Positions 1 to 6,892 of a stretch of 10,803 nt of DNA are shown here, one piece after another (within the stretch, counting starts at the first letter, position 1; each line of letters starts with the position of its first letter). Origin of the DNA: Alphaproteobacteria bacterium (lineage in GTDB: Bacteria; Pseudomonadota; Alphaproteobacteria; GCA-2731375); NCBI GenBank assembly GCA_030746295.1, contig JASLMY010000174.1, forward strand, positions 1 to 10,803, read 5' to 3'. The notes beneath the pieces were generated by a model that was given only the letters and a program-made list of their open reading frames with translations, was not told where the DNA came from and ran no database searches. A program made the translations under genes and the position numbers.

Positions 1-4
1 CCTG

Positions 5-772
5 TTGCGCATCCCCCGTCTTCTGCAAGCCGTCCTGGTGGTGGTCGGGATCTACCTCGTCGCCGAGCTGATCTTCGCCGTCATCTTGGCCCAGCCGATT
101 CCCAACAGCCTGATGACGATGTACCTCTTCTTCATCGTCGCCGGCGTCTTCATGGTCTTCACCTTCACCGAGGAGAGCACGGCGGAGCTGACCCGGCCGA
201 TCAAGGCCCTGGTTGACGACCCTTCGAAGAAGCTGGTGCGCAACGTCGTCTTCGTGATCGTGCCGGTGCTGGCCGCCATCTTCACCTACTACAAGATGCT
301 GCCGAGCTTCGAGGCGCCGTTGGAGCTGCGCACCATTCACCCCGCGCCACCGAGCACGATCAAGGCCTACGGCAAGCGGATCAACCTCTTGGAGCTGGAG
401 AACCCGCTGCGCAAGTTCGAAAAGGAGGATCCGGAGAAGTTCCGCGAATTGGTGGCCGAAGGCGGCATGATCTACATCGCCAACTGCCAGTATTGCCACG
501 GCGACAAGCTGGACGGTAAAGGTCCCTACGCGCCCGGCCTCAATCCCGTGCCGCTCAACTTTCAGGACGTCGGCACCATCGCGCAGCTGCAGGAATCCTT
601 CCTCTTTTGGCGCATCGCCACCGGCGGTCCGGGCCTGCCGGAGGAGGCGACGCCCTGGCTGTCGTCGATGCCGATCTGGCAGAATTTCCTGGAGGAGGAG
701 GAGATCTGGAAGGTGATCCTCTTCCTCTACGACTACACCGGGCACCGACCGAGGTCGTGGGAGCATGAGTAA
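5..772 (+). CDS. Membrane-anchored monohaem cytochrome c (5' end may lie outside the window)
   Basis: Probable electron-transfer cytochrome held in the cytoplasmic membrane with its haem domain in the periplasm. Three hydrophobic segments are visible at about residues 6-28, 35-54 and 78-98. A hydrophilic linker follows, then one class I cytochrome c domain with the haem-attachment motif CQYCH (C161, C164, H165); M222 in SSMPIW is the likely distal haem ligand. Translation from the TTG at position 5 gives 255 residues and a plausible Arg-containing N-terminus. However, the frame is still open at the left edge and no ribosome binding site can be seen, so the real start may lie upstream. The 3' end overlaps the next cytochrome gene by 8 bases, which implies co-translation. 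Genes of this kind often sit beside cytochrome b/Rieske or menaquinol:cytochrome c reductase subunits; such a partner upstream is inference. The family assignment is sound, the exact electron partners are not known. Confidence 0.88.
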   Translation: MRIPRLLQAVLVVVGIYLVAELIFAVILAQPIPNSLMTMYLFFIVAGVFMVFTFTEESTAELTRPIKALVDDPSKKLVRNVVFVIVPVLAAIFTYYKMLPSFEAPLELRTIHPAPPSTIKAYGKRINLLELENPLRKFEKEDPEKFRELVAEGGMIYIANCQYCHGDKLDGKGPYAPGLNPVPLNFQDVGTIAQLQESFLFWRIATGGPGLPEEATPWLSSMPIWQNFLEEEEIWKVILFLYDYTGHRPRSWEHE

Positions 773-2309
773 GCGGGCGATGAGAGTATCGTTGTCGCTC
801 GCCGCGGGCTGGCTCGCCCTCGGCGCCGTCGGCCTCGCCATGCCGGCCGCCGCGGCACCCGGCGACGCGGACAAGGGCCAGGCGATCTACGCCAAGCGCT
901 GCATCTGGTGCCACGGCGAGGAAGGCGATGCCGACACCGACATGGCCGAGCGTTTGAACCCGCCGCCCCGCGACTTCTCCGAGGCCACCTACAAATTCAA
1001 GACCACCGGGGTCGACGACCCGATCCCGAACGACGCCGACCTCTTTCGAATGGTCAACGACGGCATGCCCGGCACCGCCATGGTCGGCTGGGGCGACGTC
1101 CTGTCGGAACAGGAGGTCTGGGACATCATCGCCTACATCAAGACCTTCGGCGGCCTGGAGGAGGAGAGCCCTTCCGAGCAGGTCGACTACGGCAGTCAGG
1201 TCGAGAGCTCGCCCGAGAGCATCGCCGCCGGTAAGAAGCTCTTCGTCGACCGCTGCGCCGAATGTCACGGCGAGTCCGGCAAGGGTGTCGCGACCAAGAA
1301 GCTGAAGACCGACGCCGGCGAGCGGACCTGGCCCCGAAACCTGACCAAGCCCTGGACCTTCCGCGCTTCCAACGCTCCGAAGGACGTCTACAGCCGTATC
1401 TCGGTCGGCATCCCGGGGACGCAGATGCCCTCCTTCGCCGACCCCAAGAGCAAGAAGAAGCTATCGCCGGAGGAGCGCTGGCACGTCGCCAACTACGTCG
1501 CCTCGCTGGCCGAGGTCGCCGAATTGGTCAAGGCCGAGAACACCGTCATCAAGGCCGATAAGACGGACACCGTGCCCGAGGCGGCGGACGATCCGCGCTG
1601 GCAGGAGGTGCGGCCGACGAGCTTCTTCCTGGTGCCGCAGATCATCGCCGAGGAGCGTTTCTTCACGCCGTCCAACGACACCGTGACGGTCCGGGCGCTC
1701 TACGACGAAAGCCGCCTCGCCCTTCTGGTCGAGTGGGACGACCGGACGAAGAGCATCCCCGGCGACAAGACGGCCGAGAGCATCGCCGATGAGGACATGG
1801 CCGAGGACGCTGTCGCGGTGCAGCTGCCGATCACGCTCTCCGACGGCATGGAGAAGCCCTACTTCGCCATGGGCGACGCGGCGCACCCCGTAAACCTCTG
1901 GCGCTGGGGCAGCGGCACGACCGAGGCGCCGGAGACGGTGGCGCTGCTCAATGCCGAAGGTTTGGAGGCGACGGAAGAGCGCGATGCGAAATCGATCGGC
2001 CTCCAAGCCAAGGGCGTCTACACCGACGGCACTTGGCGGGTCCTCTTCACCCGGCCGCTCACGACCGACGATGCTGACAGCGACCTGCAGTTCCCCGAGG
2101 GCCGTTTCATCCCCATCGCCTTCTCCGCCTGGGACGGCTCCAACGGCGAGACCGGCTCGAAGCACACGCTGACCACCTGGTATTGGCTGTTGCTGACACC
2201 GCCTGCCGGCATGACTCCAATTCTGACGGCATTGCTCGTCGGCGCCTTCATCTTCCTGGGCGAGATCTGGTGGGCCCGCTCGGCCCGCGGCCGGGAGCCC
2301 GAGGCATGA
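765..2309 (+). CDS. Dihaem cytochrome c fused to an EB_dh-type haem-binding domain, with C-terminal membrane anchor
   Basis: A 514-residue exported electron carrier. Order of parts: signal peptide (about 1-31, ending in an Ala-rich AAA-AP site); first cytochrome c domain with CIWCH (C46, C49, H50) and Met ligand candidates M101/M106; second cytochrome c domain with CAECH (C164, C167, H168) and M221 in GTQMPSF; a region of about 279-475 resembling the haem-b-binding gamma subunit of ethylbenzene dehydrogenase, dimethylsulfide dehydrogenase and chlorate reductase (EB_dh family); and a transmembrane helix at about 482-503 followed by a basic tail. By analogy with EbdC, M369 (in YFAMGD) and K466 (in GSKHTLTTW) are candidate axial ligands to haem b; this is inference. 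The protein could carry three haems in one chain. The ATG at 765 overlaps the preceding gene; an alternative ATG at 780 (M6) would also leave a complete signal peptide. The likely role is to pass electrons between a membrane quinol-oxidising complex and a periplasmic redox enzyme. Confidence 0.88.
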   Translation: MSKRAMRVSLSLAAGWLALGAVGLAMPAAAAPGDADKGQAIYAKRCIWCHGEEGDADTDMAERLNPPPRDFSEATYKFKTTGVDDPIPNDADLFRMVNDGMPGTAMVGWGDVLSEQEVWDIIAYIKTFGGLEEESPSEQVDYGSQVESSPESIAAGKKLFVDRCAECHGESGKGVATKKLKTDAGERTWPRNLTKPWTFRASNAPKDVYSRISVGIPGTQMPSFADPKSKKKLSPEERWHVANYVASLAEVAELVKAENTVIKADKTDTVPEAADDPRWQEVRPTSFFLVPQIIAEERFFTPSNDTVTVRALYDESRLALLVEWDDRTKSIPGDKTAESIADEDMAEDAVAVQLPITLSDGMEKPYFAMGDAAHPVNLWRWGSGTTEAPETVALLNAEGLEATEERDAKSIGLQAKGVYTDGTWRVLFTRPLTTDDADSDLQFPEGRFIPIAFSAWDGSNGETGSKHTLTTWYWLLLTPPAGMTPILTALLVGAFIFLGEIWWARSARGREPEA

Positions 2310-2542
2310 GCGTGGCCGAGACCGCAACCCCGATGGGCCGGCGCCGGGGCGTCAAGACCAAGATTCTGGGCGTCTGCCTGCTGTTCCTCGGCCTGATGGA
2401 CAGCCTCCTGTCCTGGCGTGGCGGCTTCGAGGTATCCAATCTCTACGTCGTTCTCGTCGTTCTCGGCCTGGTTCTGATCGTGGTTGGCAACATCCGGCAG
2501 AGGCGCGGCCGGGGGCCCCGTCCGGCATCCGAATTCGCTTGA
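2306..2542 (+). CDS. Small two-helix membrane protein of unknown function
   Basis: A 78-residue protein that I do not recognise as a named family. It has a short basic N-terminal stretch (GRRRGVKTK, 11-19), a hydrophobic segment at about 20-36, a short polar turn (RGGFEVSN, 38-45), a second strongly hydrophobic segment at about 46-62, and a basic tail (RQRRGRG). The charge distribution suggests a hairpin with both ends in the cytoplasm. The start is set by an ATGA overlap with the preceding cytochrome gene and by GGGAG at 2293-2297, eight bases upstream. It may be a small accessory or assembly subunit of the cytochrome complex; that rests on position alone. Its stop codon lies inside the FNR-like operator of the next operon. 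Confidence 0.7.
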   Translation: MSVAETATPMGRRRGVKTKILGVCLLFLGLMDSLLSWRGGFEVSNLYVVLVVLGLVLIVVGNIRQRRGRGPRPASEFA

Positions 2543-2552
2543 TCTTGGTCAA
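2539..2552. promoter_or_regulatory. FNR/FixK (CRP-FNR family) binding site upstream of hemA
   Basis: The 14 bases TTGATCTTGGTCAA match the FNR/FixK consensus TTGAT-N4-ATCAA at nine of the ten specified positions (G replaces the first A of the right arm). The box overlaps the stop codon of the preceding small gene and lies 58 bases before the hemA start. Its centre (2545.5) is exactly -41.5 from a possible start point at A2587, the classic position for class II FNR activation. This suggests that the haem genes are induced when oxygen is low. FnrL and FixK control of haem genes is known in other Alphaproteobacteria; control here is inferred from the site. Confidence 0.8.
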
Positions 2553-2574
2553 TGTTTTTAAAGATTTGCTCAGG

Positions 2575-2580
2575 GATAGT
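2575..2580 (+). promoter_or_regulatory. Probable -10 element of the hemA promoter
   Basis: GATAGT matches TATAAT at four of six positions. It lies where an FNR class II promoter would place its -10 hexamer (-12 to -7 if transcription starts at A2587). There is no good -35 hexamer, as expected if the activator occupies that region. The surrounding 2553-2600 stretch is markedly AT-richer than the rest of the window. The exact start point is inferred. Confidence 0.5.
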
Positions 2581-2610
2581 AGGCTAAATGGGGAGTTTTA
2601 GGGGTAGGAC

Positions 2611-3822
2611 ATGAACTACGAAAAATTCTTCGCGGAGAGCCTGGACGGGCTCAGGTCGGAAGGCCGCTATCGCGTCTTCGCCGACTTGGAGCGGCGCGCC
2701 GGCGAGTTTCCCTGGGCCGATCATCATCTGGACGAGGGCACCGAAGAGGTCGTCGTCTGGTGCTCGAACGACTATCTCGGCATGGGCCAGAGCCCGCTGG
2801 TGCTGGCGGCGATGCACGAGGCGCTGGACCGCTGCGGCGCCGGCGCCGGGGGAACGCGCAACATCTCCGGTACCAATCACTACCACGTCCTGTTGGAGCG
2901 CGAGCTTGCCGACCTGCACGGCAAGGAGGCGGCGCTCCTCTTCACCTCGGGCTACGTCTCGAACATGGCCTCGCTCTCGATCCTGGCCTCGCAGCTACCC
3001 GACTGCATCGTGCTTTCGGACTCGCTGAACCATGCCTCGATGATCGAGGGCATCCGGCACAGCCGGGCCGAAAAGAAGATCTTCAAGCACAACGACGTCG
3101 CCGACCTAGAGCGGCTCTTGGCCGAGCAGCCGGCGGAGCGGCCCAAGCTCGTCGCTTTCGAATCGGTCTATTCGATGGACGGCGACGTGGCTCCGATCGC
3201 AGAAATCTGCGAGGTGGCCAAGCGCTATGGCGCCTTCACCTACCTCGACGAAGTCCACGCGGTCGGTCTCTACGGGCCGGGCGGCGGCGGCATTGCCGAC
3301 CGCGACGGCGTCATGGCCGAGGTCGACATTATCGAAGGCACACTCGCCAAGGCCTTCGGCGTCGCCGGCGGCTACATCACCGGCACTTCCGACCTTTGCG
3401 ACTTCGTGCGCAGCCATTCCTCGGGCTTTATCTTCACGACAGCGCTGCCACCGGCGATCGCCGCCGGCGCGCTCGCCAGCGTCCGACACTTGCGGGGAAG
3501 CGATGCCGAGCGGCAGCGCCACCAAGAGCGCGCAGCGCGGCTGAAGTCGCTCATCAAGGCGGCGGAGTTGCCGTTGATGCCGTCCGAGAGCCACATCGTG
3601 CCCGTCCTGGTCGGCGACCCGGTGCGTTGCCGCGAGGTCACCGATACGCTGATGGCGCGCCACAAGATCTACGTCCAGCCGATCAACTATCCGACCGTGC
3701 CGCGTGGCACCGAGCGGCTGAGGCTGACGCCGTCGCCGTTCCACGACGATGCCGAGATGGACCGGCTGGTGGCGGCGCTGATCGAGATCTGGTCGGCGCT
3801 GGAGCTGCCGCTCGCCGCTTGA
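2611..3822 (+). CDS. hemA: 5-aminolevulinate synthase (ALAS)
   Basis: A pyridoxal-phosphate enzyme of the alpha-oxoamine synthase family that condenses glycine and succinyl-CoA to 5-aminolevulinate, the first committed step of tetrapyrrole synthesis in Alphaproteobacteria; cytoplasmic. At 403 residues it has the usual length of bacterial ALAS. Diagnostic features are the N-terminal MNYEKFF, the substrate-loop signature [17 protein letters not shown] (76-92), H141 in [10 protein letters not shown], the cofactor-contacting D213 and H216 in [11 protein letters not shown], and the Schiff-base lysine K247 in GTLAKAFG. The NISGTNHYH and [14 protein letters not shown] stretches separate it from the related KBL and BioF enzymes. 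The start ATG follows AGGGG at 2600-2604. The FNR-type operator upstream indicates oxygen-responsive control. It is the first gene of the haem operon; a second hemA copy may exist elsewhere in the genome for constitutive supply, which cannot be seen here. Confidence 0.97.
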   Translation: MNYEKFFAESLDGLRSEGRYRVFADLERRAGEFPWADHHLDEGTEEVVVWCSNDYLGMGQSPLVLAAMHEALDRCGAGAGGTRNISGTNHYHVLLERELADLHGKEAALLFTSGYVSNMASLSILASQLPDCIVLSDSLNHASMIEGIRHSRAEKKIFKHNDVADLERLLAEQPAERPKLVAFESVYSMDGDVAPIAEICEVAKRYGAFTYLDEVHAVGLYGPGGGGIADRDGVMAEVDIIEGTLAKAFGVAGGYITGTSDLCDFVRSHSSGFIFTTALPPAIAAGALASVRHLRGSDAERQRHQERAARLKSLIKAAELPLMPSESHIVPVLVGDPVRCREVTDTLMARHKIYVQPINYPTVPRGTERLRLTPSPFHDDAEMDRLVAALIEIWSALELPLAA

Positions 3823-3837
3823 GCCGGCGGCGCCGGC
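3823..3837. repeat. GC-rich inverted repeat after hemA
   Basis: GCCGGC-GGC-GCCGGC begins directly after the hemA stop codon and could form a six-base-pair hairpin with a three-base loop. No T-run follows, so it is not a convincing intrinsic terminator. It could stabilise the hemA end of the transcript or partly reduce read-through into the next gene 65 bases on. In such GC-rich DNA it may also be chance. Confidence 0.3.
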
Positions 3838-3902
3838 AGGGGTCCGGCGACAAGCCAAACAAGCCGCAAAGGCGAGACAGGGGACCAACGGGGAAGCGAG
3901 AT

Positions 3903-5597
3903 ATGAGTATTACCGTGACGTCCGACGCAACGCCGGACGAGACGAAGGCGCCGTTGTCCGCGCGCCGGATCATGGTGGCGCTGGACGCCTCCGAGCATGC
4001 CAACCGGGCCCTGGCCGAGGCCGTGCGCCTGGCCAAGTCGACCAGCGGCGAGATCATCGGCATTCACGCCTACGCGGCGCTGCTGCACGACCGCCGCTTC
4101 CGACAGATGGAAGGCGGCATGCCCGAGCGCTATCACCAGGAAGAGGAAATGGAGTACCAGCGTGAGGTCCACGACGACCTCATCACCCGCGGTCTCAATA
4201 TCATTTCCGACAGCTATCACGACGTCGGCGAGGCGGCCTGCCAGGCGGCCGAGCTGCCATACGGGCGGCTCAGCCCCGAGGGCAAGAACTACAGCCAGAT
4301 CGTCGAGGCCCTGAACGAGGGCGAATATGACCTGATCGCTCTCGGGGCACTCGGCCTCGGCGGCATGCCCGGTAGCATCATCGGCACCGTCGCCGAGCGC
4401 GTCGTCCGGCGTAGCCCGATCGACACCCTGGTGATCCGCGATCCGGAGCGTTCGATCACCTACGGCCCGGTCGTGGTCGGCATGGACGGCTCGAGCCGCT
4501 CCTTCGCCGCCCTCTTCATCGCCTTCGATTTGCATCGCCGATTTGGCGTCGAGGTCCATGCCGTCGCCGCCTACGACCCCTACTACCACTACGTCGCCTT
4601 CACCGCGATCTCCAAGGTGCTCAGCGACGAGGCCGGCAAGGTCTTCCGCTTCAAGGAGCAGGAGCAGCTGCACGAGGAGCTGATCGACGACGGCCTCGCC
4701 AAGATCTACCAGAGCCATCTCGACATCTCCGAGCGCCTGGCCGAGGAGGAAGGCGTGCCGCTTCGCACCGAGCTCTTGGACGGCAAGGCCTATCACGCGA
4801 TCCAGAAGTATCTGGAGAAGGTCGACGCCGGCCTGTTGCTGGTCGGCAAGACCGGCATCCACGGCGACGACGCCCTCGATATCGGTGGCAACGCGGAGAA
4901 CCTGCTGCGCTTCGCCCCCTGCCACGTCTGGCTGACGCAGCGGACCTTTACGCCCGCTCTCGACCTCATCGCCGAGGAGACCATCACCTGGAGCGAGGAG
5001 GCCGAGGCCTTGATCTCGAGGGCGCCGGCCTTCGCGCAAGGCATGGCACGCACGGCGGTGCTCAGGATGGCGCAGGAGCGCGGCCACACCTACATCACCT
5101 CTGGCCTGGTGCGCGAGGTCGCGGCCAAGATGATGCCGGGCGGCGACAAGCTGGGTGAGGACACGGCCGGTGCCGAAGGGACCGCCGAAGGTGTCAAAGT
5201 TCGGCGCGCGCTTCGCTGGGACGAGGCCGCCGTCGCACTCATCGACGCCATCGACGATGCCGCAGCGGCGCGCAATGTCCGGCTTCGGGCCGAAAAGGCG
5301 GCGAGACGGCAGGGCGACGGACGGGTCACGGCGGACCATGTCCGAAAGTTCCTCGAGAATGTGGCCCCTGGCGAGGAAGCGCTCGACTGGTCGGCGGCGG
5401 CGCTGGCCCGGCTGGCGCGGGTGCCGGAGATGATGCGCGACGCTACCCGCCAGCGCATCGAGGCCGTGGCCCGCCAACAGGGCGCTTCGGAGATCGATCT
5501 GGAGGTGGTCGAGGCGGGCCTAGTGGAGGCCCGCAAGGCGATGGCCGAGGCCATGTCCAAGGGCGGCCACAAGCTGGCGGGCGAGGGCGAGGACTAG
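3903..5597 (+). CDS. Tandem universal stress protein with three C-terminal PCP_red-like repeats
   Basis: A 564-residue soluble protein with no signal peptide. Residues about 21-180 and 188-346 are two UspA domains. The first has the full nucleotide-binding motif G-x2-G-x9-G-T (G148, G151, G161, T162). The second keeps the glycines (G315, G318, G328) but has Gly instead of Ser/Thr at 329, so it may bind ATP poorly. Behind them lie three copies of a Trp-led helical motif resembling the PCP_red domain, the C-terminal domain of the BchB/ChlB subunit of dark protochlorophyllide reductase: about 361-411 (W363), 437-486 (W439, more divergent) and 494-547 (W496). The second and third are joined by a short VAPGEEA linker; the first and second by a Gly/Glu-rich linker. 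The start follows GGGGAAG about seven bases upstream. It lies between hemA and a radical SAM gene that ends in the same domain, so a role in binding, sensing or handing on a tetrapyrrole is a reasonable inference. The biochemical activity is unknown. Confidence 0.85.
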   Translation: MSITVTSDATPDETKAPLSARRIMVALDASEHANRALAEAVRLAKSTSGEIIGIHAYAALLHDRRFRQMEGGMPERYHQEEEMEYQREVHDDLITRGLNIISDSYHDVGEAACQAAELPYGRLSPEGKNYSQIVEALNEGEYDLIALGALGLGGMPGSIIGTVAERVVRRSPIDTLVIRDPERSITYGPVVVGMDGSSRSFAALFIAFDLHRRFGVEVHAVAAYDPYYHYVAFTAISKVLSDEAGKVFRFKEQEQLHEELIDDGLAKIYQSHLDISERLAEEEGVPLRTELLDGKAYHAIQKYLEKVDAGLLLVGKTGIHGDDALDIGGNAENLLRFAPCHVWLTQRTFTPALDLIAEETITWSEEAEALISRAPAFAQGMARTAVLRMAQERGHTYITSGLVREVAAKMMPGGDKLGEDTAGAEGTAEGVKVRRALRWDEAAVALIDAIDDAAAARNVRLRAEKAARRQGDGRVTADHVRKFLENVAPGEEALDWSAAALARLARVPEMMRDATRQRIEAVARQQGASEIDLEVVEAGLVEARKAMAEAMSKGGHKLAGEGED

Positions 5598-5602
5598 ACG
5601 CC

Positions 5603-6892
5603 GTGCAAGCCGCCGTCGAGCCACCCTTCCTGGTGGCGCTGAACCTGACGCGGCGCTGCAATCTCCGGTGCGCCCATTGCTACTTGGATGCCGGCACGCG
5701 AACCGATGGTGCGGCCGACGAGCTGACGACGGCCGAGGCCAAGTCACTTATCGATCAGATCGCCGATCTCGGCGACGAGACCATGGTCGTGCTGACCGGC
5801 GGCGAGCCGATGCTGCGCCGCGACATCGAGGCGTTGGCGCGGCACGCCGCAGATCGGGGCCTGATGGTGGTCGTGGGCACGAACGGGCTGATGCTCGACG
5901 AGGCCCGGGTCGCTAGCCTGGTCGAGGCCGGCGTCGCCGGCGTCGGCATCAGCCTGGATTCGCTCGTGCCCGAGCGTCACGACATCTTCCGCGGCGTCCC
6001 CGGCGCCTGGGAGAAGGCGATGGCGGGGATCGACGCCTGCCGCCGTGGCGGCCTCGGTTTTCAGATCCACTTCTCGGTGACCGATGACACCGCACCTGAG
6101 CTGGAGGACATGATCGCCTTCGCGCGCTCGGCCGGCGCCCTCGTCCTCAACGTCTTCTTCCTGGTCTGCACCGGCCGTGGCGAGAAGGTCACCAACATCT
6201 CGGTCGAGACCTACGACGACGTGATGCGCCGGGTGACCCGGGCGGCCTACGAGGAGAGCGAGCTCATCATCCGGGCCAAGTGCGCGCCGCATTTCAAGCG
6301 CATGGCGATCGAGCTCGACCCCGCCTGGCCGATCACGCTGGCGCACGGGTATGAGGCCGGCGGCTGTCTCGCCGGTACCCGCTATTGCCGGGTGACGCCC
6401 GAGGGTGCCGTCACAGCCTGCCCCTATATCGAGGACGAGGTCGGCTCGATCCGCGGCCAAGGCTTCGCAGAGATCTGGCACGAGGCGCCGATGTTCCAGG
6501 CCCTTCGCCAGCCTCGATTGGAAGGCCGCTGCGGAGAGTGCGAGTACCGCAAGCTCTGCGGCGGCTGCCGGGCCCGCCCGCTGGCCCGCGACGGCGCGCT
6601 CATGGGCGAGGACTTCCTCTGCGCCTACCAGCCGGCAGGCGGTGCCGTGATCGAGCCGATGGCGCCCACGGCCCGAGCCATGACGTGGAGCGCCGAGGCC
6701 GAGACGCGGCTCGCCCGGGTGCCGCCCTTCCTGCGCAAGATGGTGCGCCGCCGAGCGGAGGACTATGCCCGCGAGCAAGGTGCCGCCGAGGTCACGGCAA
6801 CGCATCTCTCGACGCTGGCCAAGCGCCGCTTCGGCAAAGGTGGCCCGCCCCGAAAGCCCGACCTCTCGGGCCTTGGGAGGCCGGGCCCATGA
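5603..6892 (+). CDS. Radical SAM/SPASM protein with C-terminal PCP_red domain, NirJ/AhbD-like
   Basis: A 429-residue cytoplasmic enzyme. The radical SAM cluster motif is CNLRCAHC (C19, C23, C26), followed by the SAM-binding GGEP at 66-69. The C-terminal part carries many cysteines expected to bind auxiliary iron-sulfur clusters: C227 (CAPHFKR), C255, C262, C273, and the SPASM-like set C310, C313, C319, C322 and C340. KCAPHF and CGGCRARPLA recall NirJ (haem d1 synthesis) and AhbC/AhbD (side-chain removal and decarboxylation in alternative haem synthesis). Residues about 360-410 form a PCP_red domain (W362, VPPFLRKMVRRRAEDYAREQG) like those in the preceding gene. The start is a GTG five bases after that gene's stop, with GAGG at 5589-5592 as ribosome binding site. 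A porphyrin-modifying reaction (decarboxylation or propionate removal) is likely from family and neighbours; the exact substrate cannot be read from sequence. Confidence 0.9.
   Translation: MQAAVEPPFLVALNLTRRCNLRCAHCYLDAGTRTDGAADELTTAEAKSLIDQIADLGDETMVVLTGGEPMLRRDIEALARHAADRGLMVVVGTNGLMLDEARVASLVEAGVAGVGISLDSLVPERHDIFRGVPGAWEKAMAGIDACRRGGLGFQIHFSVTDDTAPELEDMIAFARSAGALVLNVFFLVCTGRGEKVTNISVETYDDVMRRVTRAAYEESELIIRAKCAPHFKRMAIELDPAWPITLAHGYEAGGCLAGTRYCRVTPEGAVTACPYIEDEVGSIRGQGFAEIWHEAPMFQALRQPRLEGRCGECEYRKLCGGCRARPLARDGALMGEDFLCAYQPAGGAVIEPMAPTARAMTWSAEAETRLARVPPFLRKMVRRRAEDYAREQGAAEVTATHLSTLAKRRFGKGGPPRKPDLSGLGRPGP

Noticed and set aside
2760..3902. A long open frame upstream of, and continuous with, the UspA-PCP_red gene that could extend it to 945 residues.
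   Set aside because: It runs through hemA in another frame and encodes Arg/Ala/Gly-rich low-complexity sequence typical of a GC-rich shadow. The recognisable UspA domain begins just after the ATG at 3903, which has a good ribosome binding site.
3687..5477. A 596-residue open frame on the minus strand opposite the UspA-PCP_red gene.
   Set aside because: The composition is that of an antisense shadow, with no recognisable domain. The plus strand encodes clear families over the same bases.
6385..6888. Upstream extension of the oxidase gene in its own frame.
   Set aside because: The added sequence is Arg/Pro-rich and overlaps the SPASM region of the radical SAM gene. The FAD-binding fold starts directly after the ATG at 6889.
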